From Congeria kusceri (taxonomy: Eukaryota > Mollusca > Bivalvia > Myida > Dreissenidae), in assembly GCA_027627225.1 (NCBI GenBank), contig JAPFQT010000040.1, positions 62,001 through 126,000 on the forward strand: DNA of 64,000 bases, in the 5' to 3' direction. A program made the position numbers and the translations under genes. This document shows positions 41,007 to 50,859 of this stretch, piece after piece. The notes under the pieces are model-generated. The model searched no databases, was not told where the DNA came from, and worked only from the letters and a program-made list of their open reading frames with translations. Positions within the stretch are counted from its first letter, which is position 1; every line of letters starts with the position of its first letter.

Positions 41007-41735
41007 AGCTCGACTATTCGAAGAATAGGTGATCTACAATACTACCCCCCGGCGTCGGCGTCCGAGTCCGCGTCTGAATTGGTTCAAGTTTTTATTCAAA
41101 AGTCTTATAACTTCAAAACTACATAAGTTATTCCTTTGAAACTTAGAATGTACCTTTGTCATCAACTCCAGTGTCAGAGGCAACATTCCCCATAACTCTG
41201 TTTTGTAATTTGACAGAGTTATGCCCCCTTTTCACATATATTTTCTGGTTAAGGTTTATATTCCAAAGTTTGGTAACTTCAAATCTACATAAGTTATTCA
41301 CTTGAAACTTCGAACTAAACTTTGTCATCAACTCCAGTATCAAGTGCAACATTCCATATAACTCTGTTTTGTATTTTGACAGAGTGCTGTCCCTTTTTTC
41401 ACATAGATTATCTGGTTAAAGTTTACATTCAAAAGTTGTGTAGCTTCAATGCTACACAAGCTGTTCACTTAAAACTTGGAACTAACCTTTGTCATCAACG
41501 CCAGTATCAGGGTGCACATTTCCCATAACTCTATTTTGTATTTTGACAGAATTAGCCAACTTTTTACATAGACTTTGTTGTTAAAGTTTTTGTTTTAAAC
41601 ATGTAAAAAACTATTCGAGGCTTCACTAAAAAGCTATGTATTTTAACAAATGTATGTCCCTTCTACTATCAAAAATATGTACCAACTGAAATACTTTGAA
41701 AAGTCGAGCGCGCTGTCCTCTGACAGCTCTTGTTG
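41007..41735 (+). mobile_element. Pearl/Helitron-like family B, copy 2 (complete)
   Basis: AGCTCGACTATTCGAAG (41007-41023) at the start. CTTTGAAAAGTCGAGC (41695-41710) is the subterminal inverted partner, and a hairpin GCTGTC-CTCT-GACAGC (41712-41727) comes just before the terminal TCTTGTT. Three to four ~160-bp core units lie inside. Subterminal inverted repeats plus a short 3' hairpin are the marks of Helentron-associated elements such as pearl. Non-coding. Confidence 0.8.
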
Positions 41736-41739
41736 CTTC

Positions 41740-42290
41740 CGTTATTATTTTTGCCCAGTCGAATATTTATACGATTTTTGTTGTTTTGATTTGAAACATA
41801 ATTTTATATAGTCTAATATAATCATTTTATATGATAATTAAAACTAAAAACTAAGAACCGTTGTGTTTCATTATTATATTTATAATACCCATTATAATAG
41901 ATATAGAACAAATCGCAAAACATTAATTGAGGCGACGAGGAGTGCGCATGTTAAGTCATTTGAATCTGTCAATCGAATGGTCTTTAGACCAATTTGTCTT
42001 GGGACCAAACTGTCTTAGGATCAAATGATACATTACTTCCGGTAAAATGGCTGAAATGTCAAAACCAATTTATACAGTTGCAGTTTATGAAAGGATTTAG
42101 CAATTAATTCGGACGTGACCAAGATAACATTTGATTGTTTTCATTTCCATATACAATAATGAAACAAATAACATAAATAAACTACTGACATATATTTAAT
42201 ACAGACAAAATCGAAACAAACCTTGTTACAAAGTCATCGTTGAAGTACACTATACAGTACGGGAAATGATTAGAACAGGTACTAGGTCTG
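41740..42290. other. Intergenic, no gene seen
   Basis: Contains a local echo, CTTTAGACCAATTTGTCTTG then GGACCAAACTGTCTTAGGA, near 41980-42020. No gene. Confidence 0.5.
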
Positions 42291-42293
42291 GGA

Positions 42294-42582
42294 TGCACCT
42301 ATCAATAGTTTCTCCGGAGAGGGGAGCCGGGGTGGGGGGGGGGGGGGCTACCCCATGGGCAATTTGACTTTTTTTGGTATAATTCCCCAGCCAAGAACCA
42401 AGCATTTTTGTCTAATGCCCCACAGTGGGAAATGGTTGGGGGTCTATATTACCAGGATCTAAAATCCGACATAAGTCCTGGGACCCAGAATTATTTGGCG
42501 TGTCAAATTCCCACCTGTCTGGAATCTGTTTCAATCTTAAGTCTCGTATATGCCCACCCACACAAAAATATTGATAGGTGCA
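42294..42582. mobile_element. MITE family M3, copy 2
   Basis: TGCACCTATCAATA at the left and TATTGATAGGTGCA at the right, exact 14-bp inverted ends. GGA flanks both (42291-42293 and 42583-42585). A G13-class run and ATCTAAAATCCGAC, GGGACCCAGAAT are shared with the 27.2-kb copy. Confidence 0.8.
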
Positions 42583-42599
42583 GGACACAGAGCAACTTA

Positions 42600-43400
42600 C
42601 TTTAAGCTGGCACTGAATAACTTGTTAGGCCCTTGGTAAATATTTATTTTAGTAACTGTATATGGGCAACTGTTGCCAATAGATGTCCTTACCCTGGATA
42701 GTTTAAAGTAATAATATGTGCAACTAATTTAGTGTTACTTTTTATATAGGACTATATTCTAACTAGACGATACTGCCCATATAAAAAGTTGCTCACTATT
42801 GGCGACCAGAGCCTTACACGTAACGCTGTACCGTTGCAAATATACAAGTCACAGACCTTACCATTGACAGACCATTTTCTTGGTGGAATGTTTTGCTAAA
42901 GTATGAACGCATATTGCAGTAATAAAATATCTGTTTGCTACTTTTACATGATGAAATAACATAGTTTGCGGCAGTTAGCATTATAATTCAGGCAAATTGA
43001 AATTTTATGGTCTATGCCCGAATGGGCAAGTCTTTGAAAAAAACTATTGTGAAGACTGATACTATAGTGTAAATATTGTGTTGTAAAAGATGAATTTGCA
43101 GCTTATAAAGCTTAAAACATGAATTCATAATTAAAAATGCTGTTGGAAACTGACATTAAACAAAGTAAAATTGGTATTTACAAAAACATAAAATATGAAA
43201 ATTTTTAACATGCATGAAAAATAAAGAAAAACAACAAAATTCGTATTTATTGGGAGTATTATTCCTAGTGTCTAATAAGGTGATTTAACAGCGTTGTGTA
43301 CCATGATATAGTTGGATAAGTACACAGCATGCAAACCATATTGGAAGAGTTAATAAGCAATATTATATATTGAGTGCATATAATATGTCATGTTTTATAA
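42600..43400. other. Intergenic, no gene seen
   Basis: TATATGGGCAACTGTTGCCAATAG near 42660 and a related word near 42780-42810 hint at a small decayed repeat. No gene. Confidence 0.45.
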
Positions 43401-43415
43401 ATACACTGTTCATAC

Positions 43416-44465
43416 CAGGGTTTCCATAAAACCGGGGATTTTATAGTATTGACCGGCCCGGGCAGGTAATACTGGGAAAAACCGGGTTTTACAGGGTTTT
43501 ACTGGGCAATAATGGGGAAAAAAGATACTGCACAATTATGTGTACATTAGATACTAATAATTAGGTTCTACATATAAACACATATCTAATAACAATTATA
43601 TACTGTAAGTAACATTGTCTATTTTTATGTTCTAAAATATTTTAGTTGATGTTATTTTGCAACAAGACCCTCTTGCAGCCCAGTGCTTGTACATTAAATT
43701 AATGACACAATAGTGTGGTATCATTTATGATGCATCCACAATATGTACACAAACACAAACATTGAATGAATTGACAGATGCATGTGCTCAACAAACAGTT
43801 AAACTGGGCCCTTGAATAAACATTAGACCTATCTCAATGATTGAGGGGCCCATGTCAATTAGGGGCCTTTTCCAAACCATAAAAAACATGCATTGAATGG
43901 CACCTTAAGTGACTGATTCCTGCTGTTAATTGAAAGTAAGTAATGAAATTAGAAGATATGAGTGATTTGTCCAGTCATCCCCGGTATCATCCTCAGTATA
44001 ATACCAAATTATTAAATAATAATGACCGTGCTTGCATTGTTATCCATAGAAGTTTTATTGTTAACAAAAAAAGAACAGTTCAGTGCAAGAAATAAAGAGG
44101 ATGAACAAGTGTAGGCATATATCAATATCAAGCGGAATCATTTCACAAACAACAGAAAAGATTTCATGATAAGCGTTGCCATCGACAAATGTATGAATAA
44201 ACCAGTGGATATGTGCCGCCACTTAAAAAATATTGTAACTATGCATATATTAGATCTGCAAAACTAAACAAGTCTTTTTTTAATGACATACGGTAACTGA
44301 GCATTTAGATTTATAAAAACAATTAAAACTGCATATTAACTGAAGAAAAAATAGTATTGCCCAGTAATGACATGTATTGCCCACTTTCAAAGTATTGACC
44401 GGGGCGGGAAAACCCGGTAAAACCTGCCGGAAAAACCCAGGGTTGGGTGATACGTGCCAGCCCTG
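43416..44465. mobile_element. Non-autonomous hAT transposon (1050 bp)
   Basis: Bounded by an exact 8-bp duplication GTTCATAC (43408-43415 and 44466-44473). The ends are CAGGGTTTCCAT and (reverse complement) CAGGGCTGGCACG. Inside the ends, inverted blocks AGTATTGACCGG / CCGGTCAATACT, ACCGGGTTTTACAGGG-like and TACTGGGCAATA recur. 8-bp duplications and CAGGG termini are the hAT signature. The ~0.9-kb centre has no transposase frame. Confidence 0.85.
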
Positions 44466-44473
44466 GTTCATAC

Positions 44474-45080
44474 TCATCCATTTAAAGAAATCTTGGACTG
44501 CAAGCTTGAAGATCTTCAACTACATGTATCTACAAATTCATCTTTCTTGCTATTCATTTGTAAGGATGTCCAATGCAGTGCCCAACAAATTTTATGCAAA
44601 ATTCAGTCCATCCAACCTTTCATCCGCCCAGAGGCTCAGATAAGGTGCGTACATGCGTAATTTACGCACAAATACTTGGAAGATACGCAGAGAAAATGAA
44701 AAGTTGGGTGAACATTAACGCGCATTTTTTTCAGATCTTCGCATACATGGGTGACTGGAAGACAGAAACAGAGACAGATGTTTTGACAAACCTACCTGTC
44801 TGAATGTGCAGTTGATATATTCAGGAGTTAGCAATAAAGTCTTAAAATGTTGAGAATTATTTCTTGTTACATTTTTGTATTCAAATGACTGCATTAAAAC
44901 TGATTATTTTTACATTGTATACTACTCTGGCCTTCTGCTCATATCGTAATGTATTGATGGATGTTAATATAGCCCACAAATCCTACATAGAGTGTACATT
45001 TACCCCCACAAATTCTGAAGTGACTGTACATTTACTCCAAATTTTTTAAAAATAAGCGTACATTTACGCTTATTTTACAT
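44474..45080. other. No confident gene; one weak exon-like stretch
   Basis: At 44724-44803 a pyrimidine tract TTTTTTTCAG precedes an open stretch of 22 codons ending TGA, and AGCAATAAAGTC follows at about 44829. It could be a terminal exon but has no partner. The rest is featureless. Confidence 0.3.
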
Positions 45081-45084
45081 TTAC

Positions 45085-45690
45085 ATTTAGTTTCCATGCA
45101 AAATCTCTGGAACTAATAACTCAGATGCAATGAAACTTTATATGCAGCATCCATAACAAGAGGACATGCACATAATGTCAGATTCTTCTGGTCTGATTGT
45201 TTTTCGTGGAGTTACTGCCCTTTGATTATTAATAGAACATTAAAACAGATATTTTTGTTTCCGTGCAGGATCTCCGGAATTAATAACTCAAATTCAATTA
45301 AACTTGATATGTAGCATCCTTACCAAGAGGACTTGCGCATATTTTCAGGTCTTTCCAGTCTGATGATTTTTCAGAGAGTTATTGCCCCGTGATATAAGGT
45401 AAATAGGATTTGTTAATATGAAATTTTTGACGCACTACTTCTCAGTAACTAATGACTCATTTTCAATAAACCTAAGCATCTCCATCACGAGGACATGCGC
45501 AAACTGTCAGATTTTCCAGTCTGATTTGATTATAAACATAATATTTTATTTGGAAATTCTTCTTTTCCCGCCAATTCTCAGAAACTACTTACTTGAATTC
45601 AAATAAACTTTATATGCCACATCCCTGCCAAGAGCACTTGCACATATTGTCAGATCATTCTGGTCTGTTGATTTTTCGTCCATAGTCTAT
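45085..45690 (+). mobile_element. Pearl-like tandem core family D (~4 units)
   Basis: GAGGACATGCACATAATGTC, then TTCTGGTCTGATT, recurs at about 45161, 45330, 45490 and 45627 (spacing 140-169 bp). Each unit opens with TCTC(A/T/C)GGAA(C/T)TAATAACTC or a decayed form. The arrangement parallels the other pearl-like families, but no ends are recognised. Confidence 0.65.
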
Positions 45691-45739
45691 AATTCGTCAA
45701 TTATGGGCAGGCGATAAAAACTCTTTTCATTCAATCTTA

Positions 45740-46412
45740 ACCAAACTTGCACAGTTTATGTATGACCATACAATCTCAGATAGGTTCAATAATGGGCCAG
45801 ATCGAATCATTTGGAGCCGTTTCTGCTAGTGTTGTACTAAGTCCAATAGTTTTCATCCGATCTTTGCCAAACTTCATTAAAATCTTTATTCTAATAATAT
45901 ATCGGCCAAGTTTGATCATCAGCCAAATCAATCCTGAAATTGTTATGACCCTTTTAATTATCTAAGATTGGTCTTTTTAGCCGTTTCCGTACTAAGTCTG
46001 ACAGTTTTTATCCGATCTTCACCAAACTTGGTGAAAATCTTTGTGGACACAATATCTCGTTCAGGTTCGATAATCAACCAAATTGTCTCCGTAACTGTGG
46101 AGTTATAGCCTGTGAATTATCTAAAATTAGTCTTTGTACCTGTTGCCCTCTAAGTCCAGCAGTTTTCATCCGATCTTTACAAAACTTGATGAAAATGTTT
46201 AAGGTTATAATATAATATTTTAAGTTCAACGATCCACCAAATTGCCCCAGGAACTGCAGAGTTATGGCCCTTGATTTTTCATAAATTTGCCTTTTTAGCA
46301 CCTTCAGCTCCCTGTGTCAAACAGTTTTCATCAAATCTTCACCATAATTGATATTTTAAAGATCGCTTTTAACGTAGAGGGGGCATAACAGTTTTACAAA
46401 TAGCTCTTGTTG
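45740..46412 (+). mobile_element. Pearl/Helitron-like family A, copy 2 (4 core units)
   Basis: CATCCGATCTTCACCAAACT or close variants occur at about 45856, 46011, 46168 and 46327 (155-159 bp apart). Other shared words are GGCCAAGTTTGATCATCAGC and GAGTTATGGCCCTTGATTTT. The right end GGGGGCATAACAGTTTTACA and TAGCTCTTGTTG matches copy 1. The left end with the tetranucleotide tract is missing. Confidence 0.75.
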
Positions 46413-46473
46413 CATTACATATCTCAAAAGTTTAAGCGAGGAGAGTACGTAAATCTTTTTTGTATATGAAGTG

Positions 46474-46800
46474 TGCCGGGCCAGGCTAACTCAGTTGGTA
46501 GAGCTCTGGACTGTTAAATCGTGGGATCGTTAGTTTGAACCCCAGCCCATAGACATAACTTGTTTGGGGATTGGTCATGAAATTATTTCTACGGCCATTC
46601 TCCCCCTACCTCATATCCAAGTAGGGCAGTTGTCAGTTACTGGCGTAAGTATGTGCACTTAGTACTGGTAAACCGAATAGATCAGCTAAGCTTGCCCAGG
46701 AAAAGTGTGAATAGGTTAACTGACCATTGTGATATGACTGAACGCTGTTAAAAACGGCGAACAGTCCAAACAAACAAACAAACCAAACAAACAAACTTAC
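46474..46800 (+). repeat. SINE with tRNA-Asn-like head
   Basis: GGCTAACTCAGTTGGTAGAG forms the A box region and ACTGTTAAATC resembles the tRNA-Asn anticodon arm (GTT). GTTTGAACCCC is the B box. The body ends AACGCTGTTAAAAACGGCGA, then (CAAA)n at about 46768-46797. The GCTGTTAAAAACGGCG ending is typical of molluscan SINEs in my memory. Too degenerate in the acceptor stem for a tRNA gene. Confidence 0.75.
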
Positions 46801-47832
46801 AAGTATATGGTAGTGTGTGATGTATTCTTAGCGTGTACCAAAGGGTAAGTTGCGCTTGGATGCCATTCACTGGCAAATTGGTCCCAGTGTATTACCATTT
46901 GATAATAAGAGCTTTCTTTTCCAGAGAGATGCCCGAAACTCGTGCTTTATCTGTCCATGTCGGCTTGGTCAGCCTTGTGCAAGTTCTGCTTGTCAATACA
47001 TAAAAAATACATTTTTTTTCTTAAATTTCAGAACCTGTCCTGGTCTTAAGCAGCTAAGCAGCTGAGTAACTGTGATTTCCTGCCAAATAAACTGTATCAA
47101 GTGGAACATCGGCTGTGAAATAATTTTCCCCAGCTCAGAATCATTTCTGCCGGACAAGCTGCTGCTTGACCGGATTGGTACGGCTTGTGTTTATTTGCCG
47201 TACAGCGAGTAGATCTACATTCAGTACATCTTGCATGTTTATACATTTGTAGAGAACACATGTATCTGTTCGGTCTGTTTGATGTATCGTTTGGTGGTGT
47301 TTGTAATTGGAATGTGCACAGGTCCTATGTCAACTTCTTGAATGTGTAGTGCAGCCTATTCAATACACTTTATTTGTACAAGAGTGCTATCAGGAATGTT
47401 TCAAAGGTAAAGCTAGATGCATTTATTACTGCAGTGTGGTTAAAGCATCATTTTAAGGCTGTGTCTGCAGCCATTTGCAATTTCATGCACATACTAGTTC
47501 ACTTAATGCAGCTAGTGACAAAGTGAGAGAGAATATCTGGTTTAAATGGATTTAATTTGTGAATAACAAGTGATGAAAATTATTGTTTAAAATGGCTATG
47601 TGTACAAAAGTGTATATTCATTTAAAGCATATAACATCAGATATTATTGAATTAAACTCTTGAAGAAAAATCTAAAAATTCAATGGTAAAAAGGAATGAA
47701 GCCCTCACAAGCAACTGGTGAAAGTTCTTTGACAATTTGAGCTATTCTATTGTGGTTTAGTTGCACATACACTGATTTGATAAGAACTCTGGTGTTAAAC
47801 TGATTTCAATTGATATTTTATTTTATTTTCAG
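46800..47832. other. No confident gene
   Basis: A 71-codon forward frame at 46850-47065 has several cysteines but no domain or convincing splice sites. Probably intron or upstream region of the exons that follow. Confidence 0.45.
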
Positions 47833-47903
47833 CAACAGAACATGCTGATGCACCCGAAAAATTCAGATCCGACAGTTCCAACAGCATGTCCATGACCTAC
47901 CAG
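47833..47903 (+). CDS. Putative internal exon of an unrecognised gene
   Basis: 71 bp bordered by TTTTATTTTATTTTCAG and by CAG|GTGGGT, both good splice consensus. One frame is open throughout (two leftover bases, then 23 codons reading TEHADAPEKFRSDS..MTYQ), rich in Ser and acidic residues; the other two contain stops. It ends in phase 0, whereas the next exon found (49353) needs phase 1. An unseen exon of length 3n+1 may lie between, or the two are not spliced together. Function unknown. Confidence 0.45.
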
Positions 47904-48884
47904 GTGGGTGTTGTTCCTATTGTTGCTGTTTTCACTGCTGACTTCTTAATTGCTAATGAGGAGCTACCTAATACAAAGAATAAGAAATCTGCTAATCATA
48001 ACACTTAACCCCGAAATGTTATTATTTTACAAGTAACAGGGTTTGACCCCTCACCACCCATAATCAGACTTAAATTAGAATTTGCGCGAGCGTTTAGTTT
48101 TGTTCACCGAAAAACAGCCAGTTTTAGAGATTTATATGAATAAAAGCATCAGCAATTGGTCATTTGAGGACAACATACAAAATACGCTAAAAACGATAGT
48201 GAGTCTAATAGTTTATCTTTTGCTAAATCAACTTTAAAAGAATATAAATTATCATACTGCCACTCTTTTGTACCATTTCGACTATACTATTCCTTTTACC
48301 ACAACTATTCTCAGTATTATAGCTCTGCAAAATTAACCTGAACTTTTTGAATAAATATATTAGAAAACCATAACCATGAAAATCTTTACATAATTTTACT
48401 ACTGGAATCGTAAACAGAGTATAAATTTATGAAATAATGCTGACAAGAATTCACGAGTGTCAGGCCAGGTCGTCTTAGCTATACATATTATTCATACTAC
48501 AACTACTAAAATGACTGCTGTTACTGCTTATAATCCTTATTGTATAGGCACACATGCTGTTACAGCTAATGATTCCAGGCTCTTTTGATGATGATTTTGG
48601 TGGAGAAATTTACATTGAATCATCGAAACTCCACTTGTAACGATATGGCTTGTAATGATATATGCATATAAAGACACTGATTCCAAGGTCCGGGAACCAA
48701 TCCCTATATATTTCATTTGATATTGGTCAGTGTCCCTATAACTGCCTTGTTAAAACTGGACAAAGTTCAATATCAATAGAAAGACCATTTCTTGCTTATG
48801 GCAGTATTTAGTGACATCACAAGCATTCATAATTATCATTGAAACGTTATATACAATGTACTCATACACATGCTGGGAGTAGCT

Positions 48885-49225
48885 CATCCGTTGTCTAGTG
48901 GTAAAATATTGGCTTCACAACCCAGGATTCTCAGGTTCGAGACCACGCTACACCCTAACCTACTAACAGAGTCTTTGACATAAGACATTAAACTGAGGTG
49001 CAGTGTACTAGGTGCTTCTCACTGGGCACTAAAAGACCCAGGGTCGCCTCTGAAATGGGGCATCTCCTGTATCTCACATCATCTCCCATTATACAACTAA
49101 CGTGTCTGCTGTAATGATTGGTGTTGCGTCTCTCACCTGTATTCTGATATGTCCATGCGGTTGGTTGCCTTATTTTGTATGTGAAGATATTCTGATATAG
49201 GGATATAAATTCTATGGTCTGCTCA
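48885..49225 (+). repeat. tRNA-derived SINE (long body)
   Basis: Head TCCGTTGTCTAGTGGTAAAA (A box) and TCTCAGGTTCGAGACCACG (B box). The ~250-bp body contains GACATTAAACTGAGG and GGTCGCCTCTGAAATGGGGC. It lies in the proposed intron between exons 47833 and 49353. Confidence 0.7.
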
Positions 49226-49352
49226 ATATTGTTCCAAGCGAAGTTTACTGTATAAAACCTTATTATAACTTTAAATATAATTTATAATAATAATGCACTA
49301 TAACCTGCAGTGTTGAAAAGACATTTTTATTATGTTGTTTTTGTTGTTGCAG

Positions 49353-49490
49353 ACAGCAGCCCTTCCACACTGAGGGACAGCAACGAACCCGATCCTGACA
49401 CCGAAGCATTCCTGAACGAAGCCGAAACCATGCACAGACTTTTTGCAGCAAAACATGGTAGCAGCCAACAATGTTCCGCCATAACTGGTG
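49353..49490 (+). CDS. Putative internal exon of an unrecognised gene
   Basis: Preceded by TGTTGTTTTTGTTGTTGCAG. The open frame reads SSPSTLRDSNEPDPDTEAFL..EAETMHRLFAAKH, acidic and Ser-rich and then helical. Two donors are possible: G|GTAGCA (exon ends 49457) or G|GTAAAC (exon ends 49490, better site). They are 33 bp apart and both leave phase 1, so either joins the exon at 50564 in frame. Without splicing the frame would reach a stop at 49577-49579. I do not recognise the protein. Confidence 0.5.
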
Positions 49491-49753
49491 GTAAACGTTT
49501 TGAAAACTTTCAATGGCCAATTATTTTGATGTTTTGCGCAATACCGGGGTATTTTCTTTCTAACAGAACTTTGAGTTGAAATATTTGATTTTTTTTTTTT
49601 TTTATTAGACACAATTTATTTTTTTTAATGTATGTTGTACATGCAGATTTATATAATGTAATGCATTTTATCGACATTTTATTGCATACATTTATATTTT
49701 CATATGAACAACATTATTTTACATCGAAATAAGCAAGGAAAGTATTGAAGGTT

Positions 49754-49830
49754 TATACCGGTATTTGAACTCCCGTCCCACAGCTCCGTGCACTGCTCTA
49801 TCCACTGCACCACTCTGGCTTCTGGTTTCA
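49754..49830 (-). repeat. tRNA-like SINE head, reverse strand
   Basis: Reverse complement reads GTGGTGCAGTGGATAGAGCA (A box) and CGGGAGTTCAAATACC (B box). The acceptor stem does not pair, so SINE or tRNA pseudogene. Confidence 0.55.
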
Positions 49831-49989
49831 TTGGTATCGAAAAGGGATTATATGGATAGAATGAGTGCTAAATATAGCAATCACATGACTTGGACTTGGT
49901 CACATGACCATAGTCCACGTCATGTGATTTTTTTTACTGTTATGTTTTATTGAAAGGATAAATAAATGTTTCGAACAGCTACGAGCAGA

Positions 49990-50165
49990 AGCCTCAATAG
50001 CTCAGTTGGTAGAGCAGTGGTCTTGAGAGGCTTGGTGTGTGGGTTCAAATACCGCTCTGACCAAGGGAGTTTAAAAAAACTCCTGGGGGGGCAGAACCAC
50101 CACTTTCCAAGGGAAAGTGGAGGTTCTAACCCCCCCTTAGCCAGGGTTAGGTAAAATTATACTTT
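49990..50165 (+). repeat. tRNA-like repeat followed by a strong hairpin
   Basis: GCCTCAATAGCTCAGTTGGT and GTGTGGGTTCAAATACCGC are A- and B-box regions of a tRNA-like unit. Next to it, GGGGGG-CAGAACCACCACTTTCC (50086-50109) and GGGAAAGTGGAGGTTCTAA-CCCCCC (50112-50136) fold on each other with a 2-3 nt loop. Probably a SINE; the hairpin is not a usual SINE part. Confidence 0.6.
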
Positions 50166-50563
50166 TTAGTACAAAATCAAAAGAAATAAAAACAATTTGT
50201 CATTGTCCCTACCCCCATGTTGTAATTTTTTGTGCAAATAAAAACAAACACCAGAAGTCTTCTTAATTTTTTGTTATTGATCTTGAGCATTTTTTTTATT
50301 ATGCAAGATATTAAAAATATTTTATACAATGTTAATAAGGCCAAGGAAAAAATATCAGTGGTTCAGTTTTCACGACCTAAAGTATTTCTAAAGGGAAAAA
50401 ACCAATGATTTAGTATAAAAATGCTGGGTTAGTTTTAATATAACAATTTTCCAAATATAAGCATAATATTGTTATTTAGTGTTTAAGCAAAAAATGCAGT
50501 GACACCTGAACCCAAGATATTTTTTCTTTGGCCTAAACTAATTTCATTCATTTTTATTTTCAG

Positions 50564-50856
50564 AAATCATTCATAAAAAGAGGGCATCGCTCAGTAAAGT
50601 AAGAACCTTGTTGTCACCTGAGTTGTTGCAGTTAATGATCAGTTATGCCAGCCAAAGTGTGGGACAGGCCTCTAATGGGAGCAGAGAAACATTTGGTTTT
50701 TCGATAGACTTAGGTGTTTTAAGAATTTGTAATGCAGATGTTACTTGTTACAAGCCAGTGTTCTGTAATATGTGGACAAATAAACACATCTGTCCCAGAC
50801 TGAATGTCTTGTTTGCTTTACATATGCAGCATAGGGCGTTTGTCCACATTAAGTAA
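50564..50856 (+). CDS. Putative terminal exon of the same gene
   Basis: Acceptor ATTCATTTTTATTTTCAG. Entering in phase 1 from the previous exon gives EIIHKKRASLSK, then VRTLLSPELLQLMISYASQ, and the frame continues without stop to TAA at 50854-50856, 97 codons after the junction. A GTAAGA at 50599 is a possible alternative donor, but the long open extension favours reading through. A basic helix followed by an amphipathic helix is suggested. No family recognised. Confidence 0.45.
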
Positions 50857-50859
50857 TAC

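Noticed and set aside
46474..46560. Possible tRNA-Asn gene
   Set aside because: The anticodon region fits, but stems are mismatched and it continues into a SINE body with a (CAAA)n tail.
49990..50062. Possible tRNA gene
   Set aside because: A and B boxes are good, but acceptor and anticodon stems do not pair convincingly; treated as a tRNA-derived repeat. tRNAscan-SE would decide.
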